Shown here piece by piece: positions 9,501-18,000 of a DNA stretch of 64,000 nucleotides (positions are counted from its first letter, which is position 1; every line of letters begins with the position of its first letter). The notes under the pieces are model-generated. The model saw only the letters and a list, made by a program, of their open reading frames with translations. It was not told the DNA's origin and searched no databases. Location: assembly GCA_020186115.1 (NCBI GenBank), contig WSYJ01000118.1:62001-126000 (forward strand), read 5' to 3'. The position numbers were made by a program, and so were the translations under genes. Source of the DNA: Histomonas meleagridis (taxonomy: Eukaryota > Parabasalia > Tritrichomonadida > Dientamoebidae).

Positions 9501-11779
9501 CTAAGATTAAACCTGGTTATTATTCAAATAGACCAATTAAACCCAAATTAAAGAGACATTCCCATGGAACAACTACTTACTATATATCAAAATCTAGATT
9601 TGATAGTAACACACGAAATGAACAAAATGTTAACATTAAAGTTAAACCTAAAGGTAAAAATCCTTTAATGGATAAATGGATACCAAATGTAACAGAAACA
9701 TTATTAAAGCCATTATTTGATATTAACAATTATGAAAAAGCATGTGAATTAATTAAAGAAGATGGAGACGGACTTAAATATATTATCTTTTTATTAAAGA
9801 AATATATCAAAGATTGGAAACATATAAATTATAAATCAATTGATTTAATTAGTCATTTAATTAATTTATTAATTAATGACTTTTTAATTGAAGATATTAA
9901 ACCTACAAAAGAAAATCCAAATCCACGAACATTACCGAAGTTATTCTTAAAGTCTAATGGCGAAGTTTTAGATATAATAAATAATAATAATAATGGAAAT
10001 GAAAGACATCTTACATTTCGATCAAGATTTAATAATGATGGATTAAAACATTATCAATCAACGAAATATTTATTAGGAATAATATGTAATATAATATATG
10101 ATAACTTAATAATATCCAAAAATATTAACATTAATATATTTTATGATTCATTTATTAAGTTATTATCATTAAATTCCGATGTAATTAAGAATAAAATTGG
10201 TGCTGAAGATAAACAATTTTCGAATTCTATTTGTAATTTCATATTTACATTAATTCATTTTGATGATAAACCTAAAAACATTAATTGGATATTAGAAGAA
10301 AATAATATTATTTATAAGTTATTTTTCAAAATGTTCACATGTGATTTATTCCATTCAAATTGCATTGAAATTGTTAATAAATATTTGTTATCATTAACAA
10401 ACCAAAACAAAAAAGACGCAATTCTTCAGTCATTTATCTCTGCCATTAAATCATTAAATAATTATTCTTATACATTACATACACGTATTAGAATTTCTAC
10501 TTGGTTATTAGACCCTCAATATTGTGGTTTGCCAATACCTAAATATTCTTTGGATTATATAAATGAAATAGTTAATGATCCTAAACTTCATATTGATATT
10601 CGGAGAGCAATTTCTGCTTCTGTTATTAATTATTTCAAAGTTCAAAGTGTTATCGGTATGAAGCCGATACAGACAATTGAAATGTTTACGATCCTCAAAT
10701 CGTTGAATAAAACAATGAAAAATCAAATGGGACCCGTATTCTGCCAACTGGAGGCCCCAATGCTTTGTGAGGGCATCTGTCAAAATATGACATTCAGAGA
10801 ATTAATACCAAAAGAATCAAATCCAATTAAATTCATTACTCCTCCAAAGTATTTGACATTAGAAATGCCACGAGATAGTGAATGGGGAAAATTACATCAA
10901 CAATATTTAAGTGAATTTATTGGGCCATTATTATTGTCATCAGATGATCGAATTGTTCAATTAGCTATATCCATATTAACAAACATTGGTATCCAAGGAG
11001 GAGCACTAGCTGATCAAATCGCAATGTTTATTGAGAATGCATTTAAAGGATTTAACATTCGATCATCGTCAGAATATTTGGTCAATTTTTCGTTTAATTT
11101 CTGTTTCAAACGTCAGCATTCGTCATATGAATCAATGTATGATTCCTTTATCCAAATATTCCACCAATTATGTGATGCAATAAATGATACGAATCAACAA
11201 CAAGTGAAAAACTTATGGTTCAGTGATCGAAATCGTAACAAGTTCGACAAAGAAGTCTATAAACCATTACTTAGAACGTGCGGAATGTTCTCTAACTCCA
11301 TCGAATCGATCATTTCTACATTATCTGATAAAGAAGACTGCGAATTTTGTCTTCGATTAGGAAAACGAATATTAAATGAATTGGAGAAATATAATTCGAA
11401 GCAATCGATATACTTAAGGCCATTTGAAGCATTATGTTCATGGGCGAAAATGTTATGCGACGAGAACTTAATGAAAGCGATTTATTTGTCTTCTTCGAAA
11501 GAAGCATTGATCGAATTGTTGAAATTCGTCGAAAATAATTACGAAGTGATGTACAGAGTTAAAAACATCGTAAATAATTTGGTGAGAAAGAACAAAAATT
11601 ACATCGACTTCGAAATATTAAATGTGTTGGCGAAGTGGAAAGTGGAAATCGCACAGAATGAAATAGTACGAAACTTGTTCACGCCAATGATAAAGGAGTT
11701 CTTCATGAAGATGGGACCCAACAGTAAGGAGGTGAACGACGTGATCCCCCTCATGTGGAAGTTCGCGAACTTGCAATAA
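6521..11779 (+). CDS. Very large helical (HEAT/ARM-like) protein, unidentified
   Basis: 1,752 residues from the preferred start MEPINWKSVNAENINDLID; 15 more if the upstream ATG at 6476 is used. The protein reads as repeated amphipathic helices of HEAT/ARM type from end to end, with no transmembrane segment and no catalytic motif I recognise. A basic, low-complexity insertion (RPIKPKLKRHSHGTTTY) sits near residue 1025. No HECT, kinase or GTPase motif is present at either end, and the C-terminus is LMWKFANLQ. Large solenoids of this kind serve as transport receptors, ubiquitin-ligase scaffolds or PIKK-like structural arms; I cannot choose between them. The central 3 kb is notably more AT-rich, with more Asn and Ile, than the two ends. 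Confidence 0.75.
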   Translation: MEPINWKSVNAENINDLIDRPEAYIHGLVMLSMWDKIAEMINNDELSSYALTALKKPKSQKEFLKSLTEEKVLELLDKSNNFIRKEILIILIRNYDHLPLPQSIGHILINNMDQHSWSYQFPKEILSLQSNEYLKHVFNCHVVNGKITNGMPSQISRLAKFARNDGVYFYIGIHTGEFLNLRHFVTKRVLKYRRSFSRLLADTMIEALNQPDEIIKDDNFFNGIYFPIVDCFFSAHKLWVDDQQIKSDVSKALLSFNPELSEEFSVLNFFFSSQIMAEHSGFFDYFRFCFFIKKKVITTKQFLDSKFLKGFTRLIESEPNSALFRKLTTNYVNMFSMIENQGTNFINMLKYLSIKNKEHPLSNVYPMLINRLEYVTIQNVRIGEFKLFETLIKYITKDNETLTNFSEIQKNQISVPYDFILNIIINCIKDVLQRKNEIIQNSPEQYTKYLSIILKALLNNRKWETYESFTLETYNDPFYLIPSKLRDELLKEYINDPTNPNKYNMELTNNSSSLIPLGLLLLFDDLKLISETIKFDTNVNNKIDEYGFVKTFVNFPPLIIQETRDTESVETNIHLYEKMLITNIRNIDETIAIKSFALYSLFIRKLSFIALKINEKDFYQKTTNAYLRLCRFLISKYGNIQMNDTHLITLFINIICYPLYIYNGIKAYDNFIEILFDKILLKIPFTTKAYSIIPLAILEAILKCSYSKEFNGIENVYIQIVPFLLKQIHSGITNSFEYKSNLTIIPEYNLYELNPLEKRFLNIIKLSKEQSNLLLSKKFVNIILNDPCSLKANQQFKGKCINTNIYTNELINSFNISQLSSSTLVFKEVLKYLYDKVNNYDPKTYENVSTKVLTILIDLIKGINFKNDLITQKINLPKYDEFDYENNNTLETYLKSLTNLSYELKISKSTILFTRNLMKEDSFIQRLFNDDKCIETFEMIDKVFNFKPYEVTKAEEIKKEIKDNYSFKLKIEYITPISIYCRLKTNDEKPKEVSKIKPGYYSNRPIKPKLKRHSHGTTTYYISKSRFDSNTRNEQNVNIKVKPKGKNPLMDKWIPNVTETLLKPLFDINNYEKACELIKEDGDGLKYIIFLLKKYIKDWKHINYKSIDLISHLINLLINDFLIEDIKPTKENPNPRTLPKLFLKSNGEVLDIINNNNNGNERHLTFRSRFNNDGLKHYQSTKYLLGIICNIIYDNLIISKNININIFYDSFIKLLSLNSDVIKNKIGAEDKQFSNSICNFIFTLIHFDDKPKNINWILEENNIIYKLFFKMFTCDLFHSNCIEIVNKYLLSLTNQNKKDAILQSFISAIKSLNNYSYTLHTRIRISTWLLDPQYCGLPIPKYSLDYINEIVNDPKLHIDIRRAISASVINYFKVQSVIGMKPIQTIEMFTILKSLNKTMKNQMGPVFCQLEAPMLCEGICQNMTFRELIPKESNPIKFITPPKYLTLEMPRDSEWGKLHQQYLSEFIGPLLLSSDDRIVQLAISILTNIGIQGGALADQIAMFIENAFKGFNIRSSSEYLVNFSFNFCFKRQHSSYESMYDSFIQIFHQLCDAINDTNQQQVKNLWFSDRNRNKFDKEVYKPLLRTCGMFSNSIESIISTLSDKEDCEFCLRLGKRILNELEKYNSKQSIYLRPFEALCSWAKMLCDENLMKAIYLSSSKEALIELLKFVENNYEVMYRVKNIVNNLVRKNKNYIDFEILNVLAKWKVEIAQNEIVRNLFTPMIKEFFMKMGPNSKEVNDVIPLMWKFANLQ

Positions 11780-11905
11780 ATAAAGAAATAATTCATAATG
11801 TAACGTGAAAATGTCGTTTTCGAACAAAGGAAGAAATTGCAAAACATTGGAACTGTCGCATGTGCAAATTAAATACAAAATAATGTGAAAATGTTTCGCT
11901 GTTTA

Positions 11906-12125
11906 ATGTGCAAATCAAATGCAGAACTTATAAAATATCGGATTTGATTAGTGTGCATATGAATAGGCAAATTATTTTTAAAACAATTTGGAAAGAAATG
12001 TTTGTTGTTAAAATTATGCAAATCAAAAGTAGAACTAATAAAAAAATGAATTATACAAAAAAAAAATTGGATTTGTTACATGTGCATAAATAAACTCTTT
12101 TAAAAAACAATATGAAAAAAATGTT
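11906..12125 (+). repeat. Imperfect tandem repeat, period about 108 bp
   Basis: Two adjacent units share a TGCAAATCAAA start (caaatcaaa at 11911 and 12019), then a (G/T)AGAACT(T/A)ATAAAA segment, a GGATTTG segment, a (T/G)TGCATA segment and an AACAAT(T/A)T(G)GAAA segment. A partial earlier copy begins near 11865. A related stretch (AAATCAAAGGCAGAACTTATAAAA-like) reappears at 15118-15141, so this is a dispersed element rather than a purely local duplication. No coding potential is evident. Confidence 0.55.
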
Positions 12126-12408
12126 TTGCTTAACAGCAAAAATGTCCTGTATATTGTCCGAATACTTTTCAAAGTTAAATATTTTTTTTTTAATTTTAAC
12201 TCACTTTAATTATAATATTCAGAAAATTTATCTGATTTTGATGTAAGTTACAGTCTGTTGTTCGAATAGCGAAATTGGCTGACTTTAATTGAAACACTTT
12301 TGAGAAAAAAATTTATTAAAGACAGTCCTTATAAAAGATTAGTAAATTTCTCCGATTCTAAAAGTAATTAGTAAAAGTAAATACATTTGTAATGCATTAC
12401 AAATTAAT
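12126..12408. other. intergenic, nothing recognised
   Basis: AT-rich spacer between the 108-bp repeats and the 3' end of the second DUF3447-ankyrin gene. Confidence 0.45.
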
Positions 12409-14384
12409 TTAAGTAATTAATATTTCTGTATAACCATCATAAGATGCATATATAAGTGCCGTTTCAAGTAATTTAAAGAATTTCCAAATATTATTTTGAA
12501 ATAAAAAATTATTAAAATAAATTTCAATTAAAATAAATAAATATCTTTAGCATTAATATCAATTCCTTCTTTCTCAAGAAGTAATTTAACTATTTCTGTA
12601 TAACCTTCATCAGATGCATATATAAGTGCTGTTCCAAATATTTGAAATAATTTCCAAATATTATTTTGAAATATAAAATTATTAAAATAAATTCTATATA
12701 AAACAAATAAATATTTTTAGCATTAATATCAATTCCTTCTTGTTCAAGAAGTAATTTAACTGTTTCTGTATGACCATTTAATGATGCCCAAATAAGTGCT
12801 GTATTAAATAATTTAAATAATTTCCAAATATTATTTTGAATTATAAATTTCAATTAAAACAAATAAATATCTTTAGCATTAATATCAATTCCTTCTTGTT
12901 CAAGAAGTAATTTAACTATTTCTGTATAACCTTCATCAGATGCATATATAAGTGCTGTATCAAATAATTTAAATGATTTCCAAATATTATTTTGAAATAA
13001 AAAATTATTAAAATAAATTTCAATTAAAATAAATAAATATTTTTAGCATTAATATCAATTCCTTCTTTCTCAAGAAGTAATTTAACTATTTCTGTATAAC
13101 CTTCATCAGATGCATATATAAGTGCTGTTCCAAATATTTGAAATAATTTCCAAATATTATTTTGAAATATAAAAATATTAAAATAAATATTAAATAAAAC
13201 AAATAAATATTTTTAGCATTAATATCAATTCCTTTTTGCTTTAAAATGTATGTAACAAGTTCAATATTTCCTGAAAATGAAGCAAAAACTAAAATATTTT
13301 CTGGAAGTTGATTATTTTTAAGGAAATATTTTACAAGAAAAATATTTCCAATTTTTGCTGCTTCATTAATGATATTTTCATTAATTTTCATTCCTTCTTT
13401 TTCTAAATATGTAAAAATTTCATAATTAAAATATGAAATGCATTTTTCTCCTAATTTTTTTAATTTGTTAATCTCTTCAATTTTATTTTCATAAAAATAT
13501 TTAAAGATCTTATTTTGATGAAACATAATTGCTGTTTCATATGCACCTTCAAATGATGAATGATTTTGTTCACATAAATGAATGATTTCTTCATTTCCAC
13601 CTGCAACTGCATATTTACCTGAGTTATTAATATTTGCACCATTCATAAGTAAATATTTAAAACATTTTATTGCAGAAAAAAATGCTGCATAATCAATTAA
13701 TGTAACATTTTCTTGATTAACAAAATCACATCTTTCATAAAGTGATGGTTCAAATGTTTGATTAAAATCAAAATTTGTTTGTGATGATATTTCTTGAAGT
13801 TTTTCGATTTCATCATTTCGAATTATTTTAGCAATTTCATTTGGATTATTTCCTTCTTTAATATATTTCTTATGAAGTTCAAAATCATTCTTTGAAAGTT
13901 CTTCATAAGCAATATTTTCTTGATCAAATAAATATTTATATTCATCTAATTTATCTTGATTAATATGAACAAAAAATGGTTTATGTATATTTTGTATGAT
14001 TTTTGATTCAAGTAAATTATAGTTAATCATGTAATTAAGTAAATGAAATGATTCTTGTGTGTTTCTTTTAAGTAGAAATTGAGAAAATAAATTTAATATT
14101 TTTGTGTCGATTTTATTATTTTCTTCATATTTCTCAATCTCTTGTAATAATCTCAAATATATATCAAAATTATTACTATCAATTAGAAGAGATGTATATA
14201 TCATTCGGATTAGAATGATATCATAAGATATTGGATATTCCTTACAAAATTTGCTGATAATAAAATTTGATGATTGAGCAAAATTATCTTTATTCAAACC
14301 AAAGATTATGTTTTCGAAAGTTGTAAATGTTTCCCATTCGTTTTGAGATTTCTGGTTTGTTGTTGTTGTTTGATTTTGGAGCAT
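12409..14384 (-). CDS. DUF3447 plus ankyrin-repeat protein, cassette-organised (five units)
   Basis: Paralogue of the gene at 2135-4150. The N-terminal block runs from ATG 14384 (MLQNQTTTTNQKSQNEW) through DUF3447 (TLIDYAAFFSAIKCFKYLLM, AVAGGNEEIIHLCE) to about 13203. Five ankyrin units follow, with T codons ending at 13127, 12957, 12802, 12632 and 12462. Intervals are 170, 155, 170 and 170 bp. The last unit is cut short (TALIYASYDGYTEILIT) and stops at TAA 12409-12411. Units at 13040-13175 and 12545-12680 are nearly identical, sharing even an unusual ttctttctc variant, so a block of three units (495 bp) was duplicated recently. An AACGGTC motif sits 13 nt upstream of the start. Joining of the units needs the spacers removed; see findings. 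Confidence 0.7.
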
Positions 14385-14396
14385 TTCTAACAAATA

Positions 14397-14403
14397 AACG
14401 GTC
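14397..14403 (-). promoter_or_regulatory. AACGGTC motif upstream of DUF3447-ankyrin gene
   Basis: AACGGTC (plus-strand orientation) lies 13 nt before the ATG at 14384 and is one of several copies found close to start codons in this window. The core fits a Myb-type recognition site (YAACKG); the role is inferred. Confidence 0.35.
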
Positions 14404-15259
14404 GTTTCAAATCAGAAAATCAATTTTTTCTAATTTACAACTGAATTTAATTAAAAAAAAATAAATAAGTATACACATTCTATTCATTAAAATTATCTTA
14501 ACCAAATTTTATTATCTTATTTTTTTATGAGAAATCTCCAAAATTTCAAAATGCTTTTTTGGGTTTTAGGATTAAATACAGAAGTTCAAATTCAATAAAT
14601 ATATAGAACTAATAATAGTCAATATTAATTTATATAATTTTTCTATAGTTTTCATTCTTTTTTTAAGTTATACAAGATTTTCAATATCTATAGATCAGAG
14701 CAAAAATTCATAAATATGTCTTTGCAATTTTTTTATAAATTATCAATAGGATAATTCTTGAAACAATTTATTCATTATTGGAGGCTCTGGACAAAGAAGA
14801 AAAAATAACTTTTTGAATTAGTTTTGCGGTTATAAATCCATCAAGATTCGTTCCTCCACGAGTGAGCGATACTCACAACAAGGAATCAAAATTAAAACAG
14901 AAGATAAAAATATTATAAACATTTTTTCAACAATACTTGTATATACTGGTTTAGATGTGGTTAATTGGTACATCCAGTCTTTGCTTAGATGACCGTTTGT
15001 GTATTGTATCGTACACGAATTTAAATGGAAAGTGACTAAATTCAAAGGAAATTTTAAGCATTTATAATCGGACGCGACCCTTAAACTTCTGGTGTTCATT
15101 TAAAAAAAATGAATTTACAAATCAAAGGCAGAACTTATAAAAAATTGAATAATACATAAAGTATTCGATTTGTTGTTGCTGCTTACCATCAGACAGCTCA
15201 AAATTTGTTTCGATTGCACAAAAAGTGCTTTCAAGCAAACAAACTTAGTGAAATGTAAA
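14404..15259. other. intergenic with an unassigned minus-strand ORF (14830-15099)
   Basis: Mostly AT-rich. A minus-strand frame of 89 codons (14830-15099) has a more balanced composition and a hydrophobic stretch near its C-terminus (MFIIFLSSVLILIPCCEY), but I recognise no family and it may be a decayed gene. A copy of the 108-bp-repeat motif occurs at 15118-15141. Confidence 0.35.
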
Positions 15260-15751
15260 ATGGAAGTCGAAAGTAAAAATGCATTAAGCATCATTATGGA
15301 GAAAACTAATGATGATGGAACCAAAATTTACTTGGTCAAATGGGATTCTGAAGAACCAACAGAAAAATATTCATGGGAACCTGAATCAACTTTTGAAGGA
15401 CATGAATATTTAATTTCAAATTTTTGGCTCAATAATACAGGAGAAACACGAGAGGCTGGAACACAGACTCCTGATTCTATTTGGGTTTCACAAGAATTTC
15501 CACAATTCAAAACAACAGATGTTTTCTTCAATTATTCGCCCAATACCTCAACAGTGAATGTAGCAAACTTAGACAAAACAGACGTGTTACCAATTAAAAT
15601 CATTGATTTTAACAAAGAAGAATCTAAATTTCTTACTTTGCTTTCAGATAAAGAAGAACCTGTCTGGTGTTCATCGAGACTTCTGCTTTCTTTTTCACCG
15701 AAACTTGTTGCTGAATATTTTCTCAGAAAAGAACAAAATCAAGTTGTTTAA
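15260..15751 (+). CDS. Chromodomain protein
   Basis: 163 residues from MEVESKNALS. Residues about 8-58 form a chromodomain: KIYLVKWDSEEPTEKYSWEP matches the core YLVKWxG...SWEPE and is followed by a closing helix EGHEYLISNFW. This domain reads histone methyl-lysine or RNA. The Trp of VKW is present; the usual flanking aromatics of the methyl-lysine cage are weaker, so ligand preference is uncertain. The C-terminal part (SRLLLSFSPKLVAEYFLRK) could be a chromo-shadow-like helix pair used for dimerisation, as in HP1, but this is tentative. The start at 15260 gives a compact protein; an in-frame extension to 15170 lacks domain content. An orphan ankyrin unit follows 73 nt after the stop. Confidence 0.8.
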   Translation: MEVESKNALSIIMEKTNDDGTKIYLVKWDSEEPTEKYSWEPESTFEGHEYLISNFWLNNTGETREAGTQTPDSIWVSQEFPQFKTTDVFFNYSPNTSTVNVANLDKTDVLPIKIIDFNKEESKFLTLLSDKEEPVWCSSRLLLSFSPKLVAEYFLRKEQNQVV

Positions 15752-15823
15752 GCAAAGAATTCTTATTTGTAAATTTTTAAATTTTCTAACATAATTTTCT
15801 TTTTATTTACTGATAAATTACTT

Positions 15824-15895
15824 GAAACATCACTTATGTATGCATCTCGAAATGGTCATAAAGAAATAGTTGAATTATTAAATTCTCAAATCTAA
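15824..15895 (+). pseudogene. Orphan terminal ankyrin unit
   Basis: A single ankyrin unit, ETSLMYASRNGHKEIVELLN, ends with TAA at 15893-15895. The truncation point matches the last unit of the large arrays, and the bases before it (AAATTACTTGAAACA) match the 3' end of the array spacer (AAATTATTTGAAACA). No DUF3447 gene lies upstream; the nearest gene is the chromodomain gene. It is either a relic or a last exon of that gene. Confidence 0.55.
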
Positions 15896-17474
15896 AAATT
15901 CTAGAAATGATTTGCTCACAATTTCCTTTTATAAAAAGTTTTCACATATAAAAATTCCTTTCCTATCATAATTTGAATTAAATGCAGATAAAAAATTATC
16001 TAAATGTGTTATTTTTTTTTTTTTTGCAAAACTGTATTTCCTTTTATAGTTCGCCGATGGACTAATTCTGAAGTTTATCAAAAACACAATTTTGGATTTT
16101 TATGAAGCATTGTGAGCTATAAACAGAGATATAACTTGGTGATTTGCCGTTGGAACCTGGAAAGAAGCAATCTCCAACATGTGGTCTGCTCATCCAGTGA
16201 AAGAAAGTAATTACTTAATACATTATAAAATTGACGGTGATGATATTGTACAAAGACAAATTTTTCAGATCAGTCCCAAACTGCACCAAAATTAGGAGCA
16301 TAAGTATTTTTGATTATAACAAATTTCATCATTGGTACTGTGAGCTCGAACATACGCCAGCAATGTAAGTTTTGGCTTCACAATAGGGTAGGTTTGCATA
16401 AGAAATACTTGAAGTGTATGATGTAGTGATCCTGAAAATATTGCACCAAATCTTTCAGCAAAACTCCCAGTGATTGAAGAGCACTCAAGAGAAAAAGGTT
16501 ATGAAAACCTGCTATAAGTAAATCCACCGTAGAGAGATGAACAATTTTTGAAAATACAATTATGGATTGTTATGTTTGAATCAGAAGCTTTAATTGCTCC
16601 TCCACATTCACTTGAAACGCATTTATTAAACACGCAGCTATCAAAGCACACAGACGTTATCATAAACCTGTTGGTTTCTTTTCAAACCTATTATCGATTT
16701 ACATTTCAATTGAAAGCAGTGCTACTAATAAACTGTGTGTGAAAGGAGTTGGTTGATAAAGATTTTGGAATTAAAGCTTATTGATTTATATTTTTAGAAC
16801 GTTTTTTGGGTTTTGCTTTGTCTAAACTAAATGAAATATATGTTTCGGTTGTTTTATTATTTAGTACAGAGGATAAATCAATTGAAATGTGTCTGATCTC
16901 AGAAAAAACAAATAAATACATCCAAGGAATTGCTACGTGAAAAATAATTTTCTTGAATAATTAACATCGTATTTGAAGTGGTGTGACAATTTGTGTGAGC
17001 ACTTAAAATATAAAATTTCTCTAACCATATCCTCACGAAAGCATATAACACTATAAAATATGGTTATCTCCGGTTTTATTTCCAGTTCTTTGATTGACTT
17101 TTTTTGATACAAATGAAACAAACGAAATAAGATTCTAATATATTATCCAATTATATGAAGTAATTTCTATATTATTAAGATACGAGCTATTAAAAACAAC
17201 ATCTTTATATAAAAAAATTAATAAATAATATTCAATCTTTAATTAGAAGTGATTTATTTCTTAACCAACTTTAAGAGTTTTCTAATATAAACCTAATTAG
17301 AATTTCATCAATCAGAATAACTTATGCATAAACATTTTTCAAATTCTTAAATTCTCAAATTTCGCATTCAAAACACCACTGACTGAGGAATAATAAAAAA
17401 TTAATTCACACTCTATAAAATTACTCTAAATTCCAAACCCAAAACATTATCACAGGAAAAATTAAATCAAAAAA
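15896..17474. other. Decayed coding sequence and AT-rich intergenic DNA
   Basis: Between about 16140 and 16740 the plus strand has a patch of more balanced base composition, with short open pieces in different frames (for example TWKEAISNMWSAHPVKESNY near 16160 and LETHLLNTQLSKHTDVIINL near 16610) broken by stops. It looks like a degraded gene, but I cannot name the family. The rest, including 16760-17474, is AT-rich with no recognisable feature. Confidence 0.35.
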
Positions 17475-17545
17475 TGCATCGCCCGGGAATCGGACCCGGA
17501 CCCCCAGCTTGGCAAGCTGAAATTCTACCATTAGACCAGCGATGC
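17475..17545 (-). tRNA. tRNA-Gly(GCC)
   Basis: The minus strand gives a standard cloverleaf with acceptor stem GCATCGC/GCGATGC, D-arm TGGTCTAATGGTA, anticodon stem CAGC/GCTG around loop TTGCCAA (anticodon GCC), and T-arm CCGGGTCCGATTCCCGG. Discriminator base A. No intron. A T-run follows on the minus strand, fitting Pol III termination. Confidence 0.95.
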
Positions 17546-17564
17546 TGACGGATTCTTTCTATTA

Positions 17565-17837
17565 TTATATTACATCATTATATTTGAAGGTTTTATGATA
17601 TTTTCTCAATATTTTCATAAAAGAATTTGATAATAAAATTAATGACGTTGAATTGAGTGGTAAAAAGTAACAATGGAGATAAGTATGTTCTCGAGGGTGA
17701 GTAAAAGAAAGTGCAAGATTAAAATTTATTGGTGACAAAAGTTCATCTGTTTCTAATACTGTTTGATGCTCAATGATAGACAGATTATTTATTGCTTCAT
17801 CTATGGTATCCCGAATTTGTTGACAGTCCCATCCCAA
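17565..17837 (-). other. Unassigned ORF, possibly a gene fragment
   Basis: A 90-codon minus-strand frame beginning MGWDCQQIRDTIDEAINNLS with mixed composition and no recognised domain. Open sequence continues a little further upstream in another frame (QIVLFWDGTVNKFG), which suggests a frameshifted relic rather than a live gene. Confidence 0.25.
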
Positions 17838-18000
17838 AATAAGACGATTTGCCGATCATTTTCATACTGAAACTTGGTGACGATAGCTTTCAAATATTGC
17901 AACAGACCCAGTGAAATATATTTCGGTTGGAAAGTCAATTGATCACAGTAAACTGCCAAATTTGGAGAAAAAAAAATCAACTAAAAAATCTGACTTTCTC

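Noticed and set aside
10508-10783. Minus-strand ORF within the giant helical gene
   Set aside because: Antisense shadow; no recognisable domain and no upstream signals.
15603-15794. Second plus-strand ORF overlapping the chromodomain gene
   Set aside because: Overlaps in another frame with no domain; the chromodomain frame explains the region.
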